DNA from: MB-PLM-2 sp964385715
GTDB taxonomy: Bacteria; Planctomycetota; Planctomycetia; Pirellulales; UBA7805
Assembly: GCA_964385715.1 (NCBI GenBank)
Contig: CAYLRE010000245.1
Coordinates: forward strand, 1 to 7,290
Direction of reading: 5' to 3'
DNA: 7,290 nucleotides
Shown in pieces: positions 5,499 through 7,290 of the stretch. A program made the position numbers and the translations under genes. Position 1 is the stretch's first letter; each line of letters opens with the position of its first letter. The notes under the pieces were generated by a model, which saw nothing but the letters and a program-made list of their open reading frames with translations, made no database searches and was not told the DNA's origin.

Positions 5499-6998
5499 AT
5501 GCGAGTACGTAATTGTTCATCTCTATGCAATGAAATGCCATTGGCCCATCTGTCGGCGGAAAGCAACAACCACCTACGGCACTCCGGATCTAGCGACCGG
5601 ATCTTCGGCCGCCTGCTAACCGCATTGTTAATGGCAGCCATTCTTGTCACGGGCAGCATGGTACATGCCCAGGATGACGATGAAGGGGACGGGGGCGATG
5701 AACCAGCATTGCCGGTACACCTGAAGCCAAATTCCGAGTTCGTCCTTCCCAAAGGGGACATCAAACGCGGCGACGGTCGACGGGTGTTGCTCGAAGGTCC
5801 GGACAAGAAATTGGTCGTCGGCCGGATCTATGTAGAAGGAGACAAACGCTATCTCGTCACCATGCCGGACGGTTCGCTGGTTTCGGTCGACAAAGGCGAG
5901 GTTTCGCTAACCGACCGTCCGTTCAAGGTAAAGACGGCCGAAGAAATGGAGAAAATGCTGCTCGAAGGTCGCTTCGAGGGATTCAAGTCGAAGCGGACAA
6001 AGCGGTTCATTTATATCTACGAATGTAGCGATACCTACTTCAAGGCAGCGAATATGATCTTGGAGACAATGTATCCAAAGCTGGTGAACTTCTGTAAGAA
6101 ACAGGGCCTCGATGTCCGCGATCCGGAGTTCCCGCTAGTCGTGATCATGTTCGGAGATCGAGAAGGATTTGACGACTTTGACCCCAATACACCTCCTACG
6201 GCAGCTGCCTATTACAACAACATTTCAAACTATGTTGTGATGTATGAGAATCAAGAACTGACGGAGTACTCCCCCACGATCGCGCTAAAAGAATCGATCT
6301 CGACGATGGCCCACGAAGGGGTTCACCAGATTCTTAGAAACACAGGCGTGCAGTATCGCTTCTCCCGCTGGCCGATGTGGATTGGCGAAGGACTTCCCGA
6401 GTACTGCGCGCCGACGGAGTCGGGCAAGCGCATTCGCTGGAAAGGTGTCGGCCAGATGAACAGCCTGCGGATGTACAGCCTACTCCGCTATCGGGAGCAT
6501 CTCGGCAAGAAAAAGAGGGACTGGTTCGACCTGGAAGGAGTTGTCGAGGCCCAGGGGCTCACCGGACTCGGCTACGCACACGCTTGGGGCATCGTCTACG
6601 GCATGGCCAAGAGTCGCAAGACGAAAGACAAATTCTCCGCTCTTCTACAAGACGTGAGCAAGCTCGGCCCGCTCGAAGATCCACCTGAGAAAGGCTACTA
6701 CTTCCGCAAACACTTTGGCACCAACAACAAGAAAAATGCCGAGCACATCGTTGCGGAGCTCAACAAGGGAATCAAGAAGAAGTACGTCGATCCGGTCGAG
6801 AACCAAACCTACTTCGTCGCCGTAATCGAAACCCCATCTTCGGTCCACTCGCGGGTTTCACCCTCCATCGCCTATCTGAAGAAGTGGGCCCAAGGTGCGA
6901 ACGAGGCTGGCGTCATCGGAAAGTTCTGGATTCAAGACTTCCCGAATCGCACGCAGGCCCGTAAAGCTCGTGCCAAGTTCGTGCGTAGCAAGCTCTAA
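5499..6998 (+). CDS. DUF1570 family secreted protein, putative HExxH metallopeptidase
   Basis: The 499-residue product (from ATG 5499) has a long polar n-region, a hydrophobic stretch at 39-54 and a likely signal peptidase site V-H-A57|Q58, followed by an acidic D/E/G-rich linker. Residues about 94-137 look like a small SH3-like beta barrel. Residues about 170-370 match the DUF1570 pattern common in planctomycetes: H272-E-G-V-H276 is an HExxH zinc motif and W-I-G-E297-G-L-P-E-Y supplies the likely third ligand, as in gluzincins. All expected zinc ligands are present, so activity is plausible, but the substrate is unknown. Residues 435-499 form a separate basic C-terminal domain I do not recognise. 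Start options: TTG 5475 (8 residues longer), ATG 5499 (preferred, AGGGGG upstream), ATG 5535 (shorter, more usual n-region). It has its own promoter and is convergent with msrB, 45 nt apart, with no clear terminator between them. Confidence 0.88.
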   Translation: MRVRNCSSLCNEMPLAHLSAESNNHLRHSGSSDRIFGRLLTALLMAAILVTGSMVHAQDDDEGDGGDEPALPVHLKPNSEFVLPKGDIKRGDGRRVLLEGPDKKLVVGRIYVEGDKRYLVTMPDGSLVSVDKGEVSLTDRPFKVKTAEEMEKMLLEGRFEGFKSKRTKRFIYIYECSDTYFKAANMILETMYPKLVNFCKKQGLDVRDPEFPLVVIMFGDREGFDDFDPNTPPTAAAYYNNISNYVVMYENQELTEYSPTIALKESISTMAHEGVHQILRNTGVQYRFSRWPMWIGEGLPEYCAPTESGKRIRWKGVGQMNSLRMYSLLRYREHLGKKKRDWFDLEGVVEAQGLTGLGYAHAWGIVYGMAKSRKTKDKFSALLQDVSKLGPLEDPPEKGYYFRKHFGTNNKKNAEHIVAELNKGIKKKYVDPVENQTYFVAVIETPSSVHSRVSPSIAYLKKWAQGANEAGVIGKFWIQDFPNRTQARKARAKFVRSKL

Positions 6999-7043
6999 CG
7001 AGACTGCCGTTCAATTCAAACACGGTTCGGCCGGTAGGCGATC

Positions 7044-7290
7044 CTATTCGTCACCCTCTGGTCGAGCCGTTTTTTCATTCTTGCCCTCGGCTCTCTCGGC
7101 TCCTTCTTCTCGGTCAGTAAAATCGAGCGCGGCCGAATTGATGCAGTAGCGCAGATTCGTCGGCGCCGGTCCATCTTCGAAGACATGTCCCAAGTGGGCG
7201 TCACAGCGACTACAGAGCACTTCCGTTCGGACCATAAAGAACTTGCGGTCAGTCTTCTCGGCCACGTTCTCCCGCTTGACGATGTCATAA
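7044..7290 (-). CDS. msrB: Peptide-methionine (R)-S-oxide reductase, C-terminal part
   Basis: The minus-strand frame enters from the right edge (Y-D-I-V-K-R-E-N) and ends at a TAG at 7046-7044; about 81 codons are visible and the start lies outside. MsrB reduces the R epimer of methionine sulfoxide in proteins, restoring methionine after oxidative damage, with thioredoxin as the usual reductant. Diagnostic features are the zinc-binding C-S-R-C (codons within 7214-7203) followed by D-A-H-L-G-H-V-F, D-G-P-A-P-T, and L-R-Y-C-I-N-S-A with the catalytic Cys codon at 7145-7143. The first zinc CxxC and the position of the resolving Cys are outside. After the core ends near L-D-F-T there is a charged tail of about 22 residues rich in Glu, Lys, Arg and Gly, longer than usual for MsrB. 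It could be free-standing or the C-terminal half of a longer protein such as an MsrA-MsrB fusion; the window cannot tell. In-frame GTG at 7265 is not the start, because homology continues upstream. Confidence 0.95.
   Translation of the reverse strand, partial: YDIVKRENVAEKTDRKFFMVRTEVLCSRCDAHLGHVFEDGPAPTNLRYCINSAALDFTDREEGAERAEGKNEKTARPEGDE

Noticed and set aside
5108..5806. 232-codon minus-strand frame between the PEP-CTERM and DUF1570 genes
   Set aside because: It overlaps both real genes and the promoter between them, the translation is Arg/Pro/Ser-rich, and no ribosome site was seen.

Overview
The window looks like a piece of a planctomycete chromosome, probably Pirellulales-like. The evidence is gene content: a prepilin-type protein of the H-X9-DG kind, a DUF1570 secreted metallopeptidase-like protein, a PEP-CTERM protein, a squalene-cyclase-like repeat of the type planctomycetes attach to large exported proteins, long intergenic gaps and little operon structure. 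No rRNA, tRNA, CRISPR array, insertion sequence or phage gene is visible. The species assignment is inference.

Layout. Positions 1-2089 (minus) hold the 5' part (696 codons) of a large gene that runs off the left edge. It encodes a chimeric protein: a type IV prepilin N-terminus, a short H-X9-DG-like pilin domain, two golvesin-like beta-sandwich domains and the start of a squalene-cyclase/prenyltransferase-type alpha toroid. Positions 2090-2471 are non-coding and hold a 16-bp stem-loop just behind the next gene. Positions 2472-3563 (minus) encode a lipoprotein with an Ala/Pro/Glu-rich tail, preceded by a good sigma70-like promoter (3633-3660). Positions 3564-4353 are a long spacer without a convincing gene but with a phased 15-bp repeat (4029-4073). 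Positions 4354-5202 (plus) encode a PEP-CTERM surface protein, followed by hairpins. Positions 5499-6998 (plus) encode a DUF1570 HExxH protein with a signal peptide and its own promoter. Positions 7044-7290 (minus) are the 3' end of msrB, convergent with the DUF1570 gene.

How the genes fit together. No pathway links them. What four of the five share is export by different routes: type IV pilin-like assembly, lipidation, PEP-CTERM/exosortase sorting and ordinary Sec secretion. Each seems to be its own transcription unit. The most noteworthy item is the pilin/golvesin/cyclase-like fusion. I see no defence, secretion or biosynthetic cluster.
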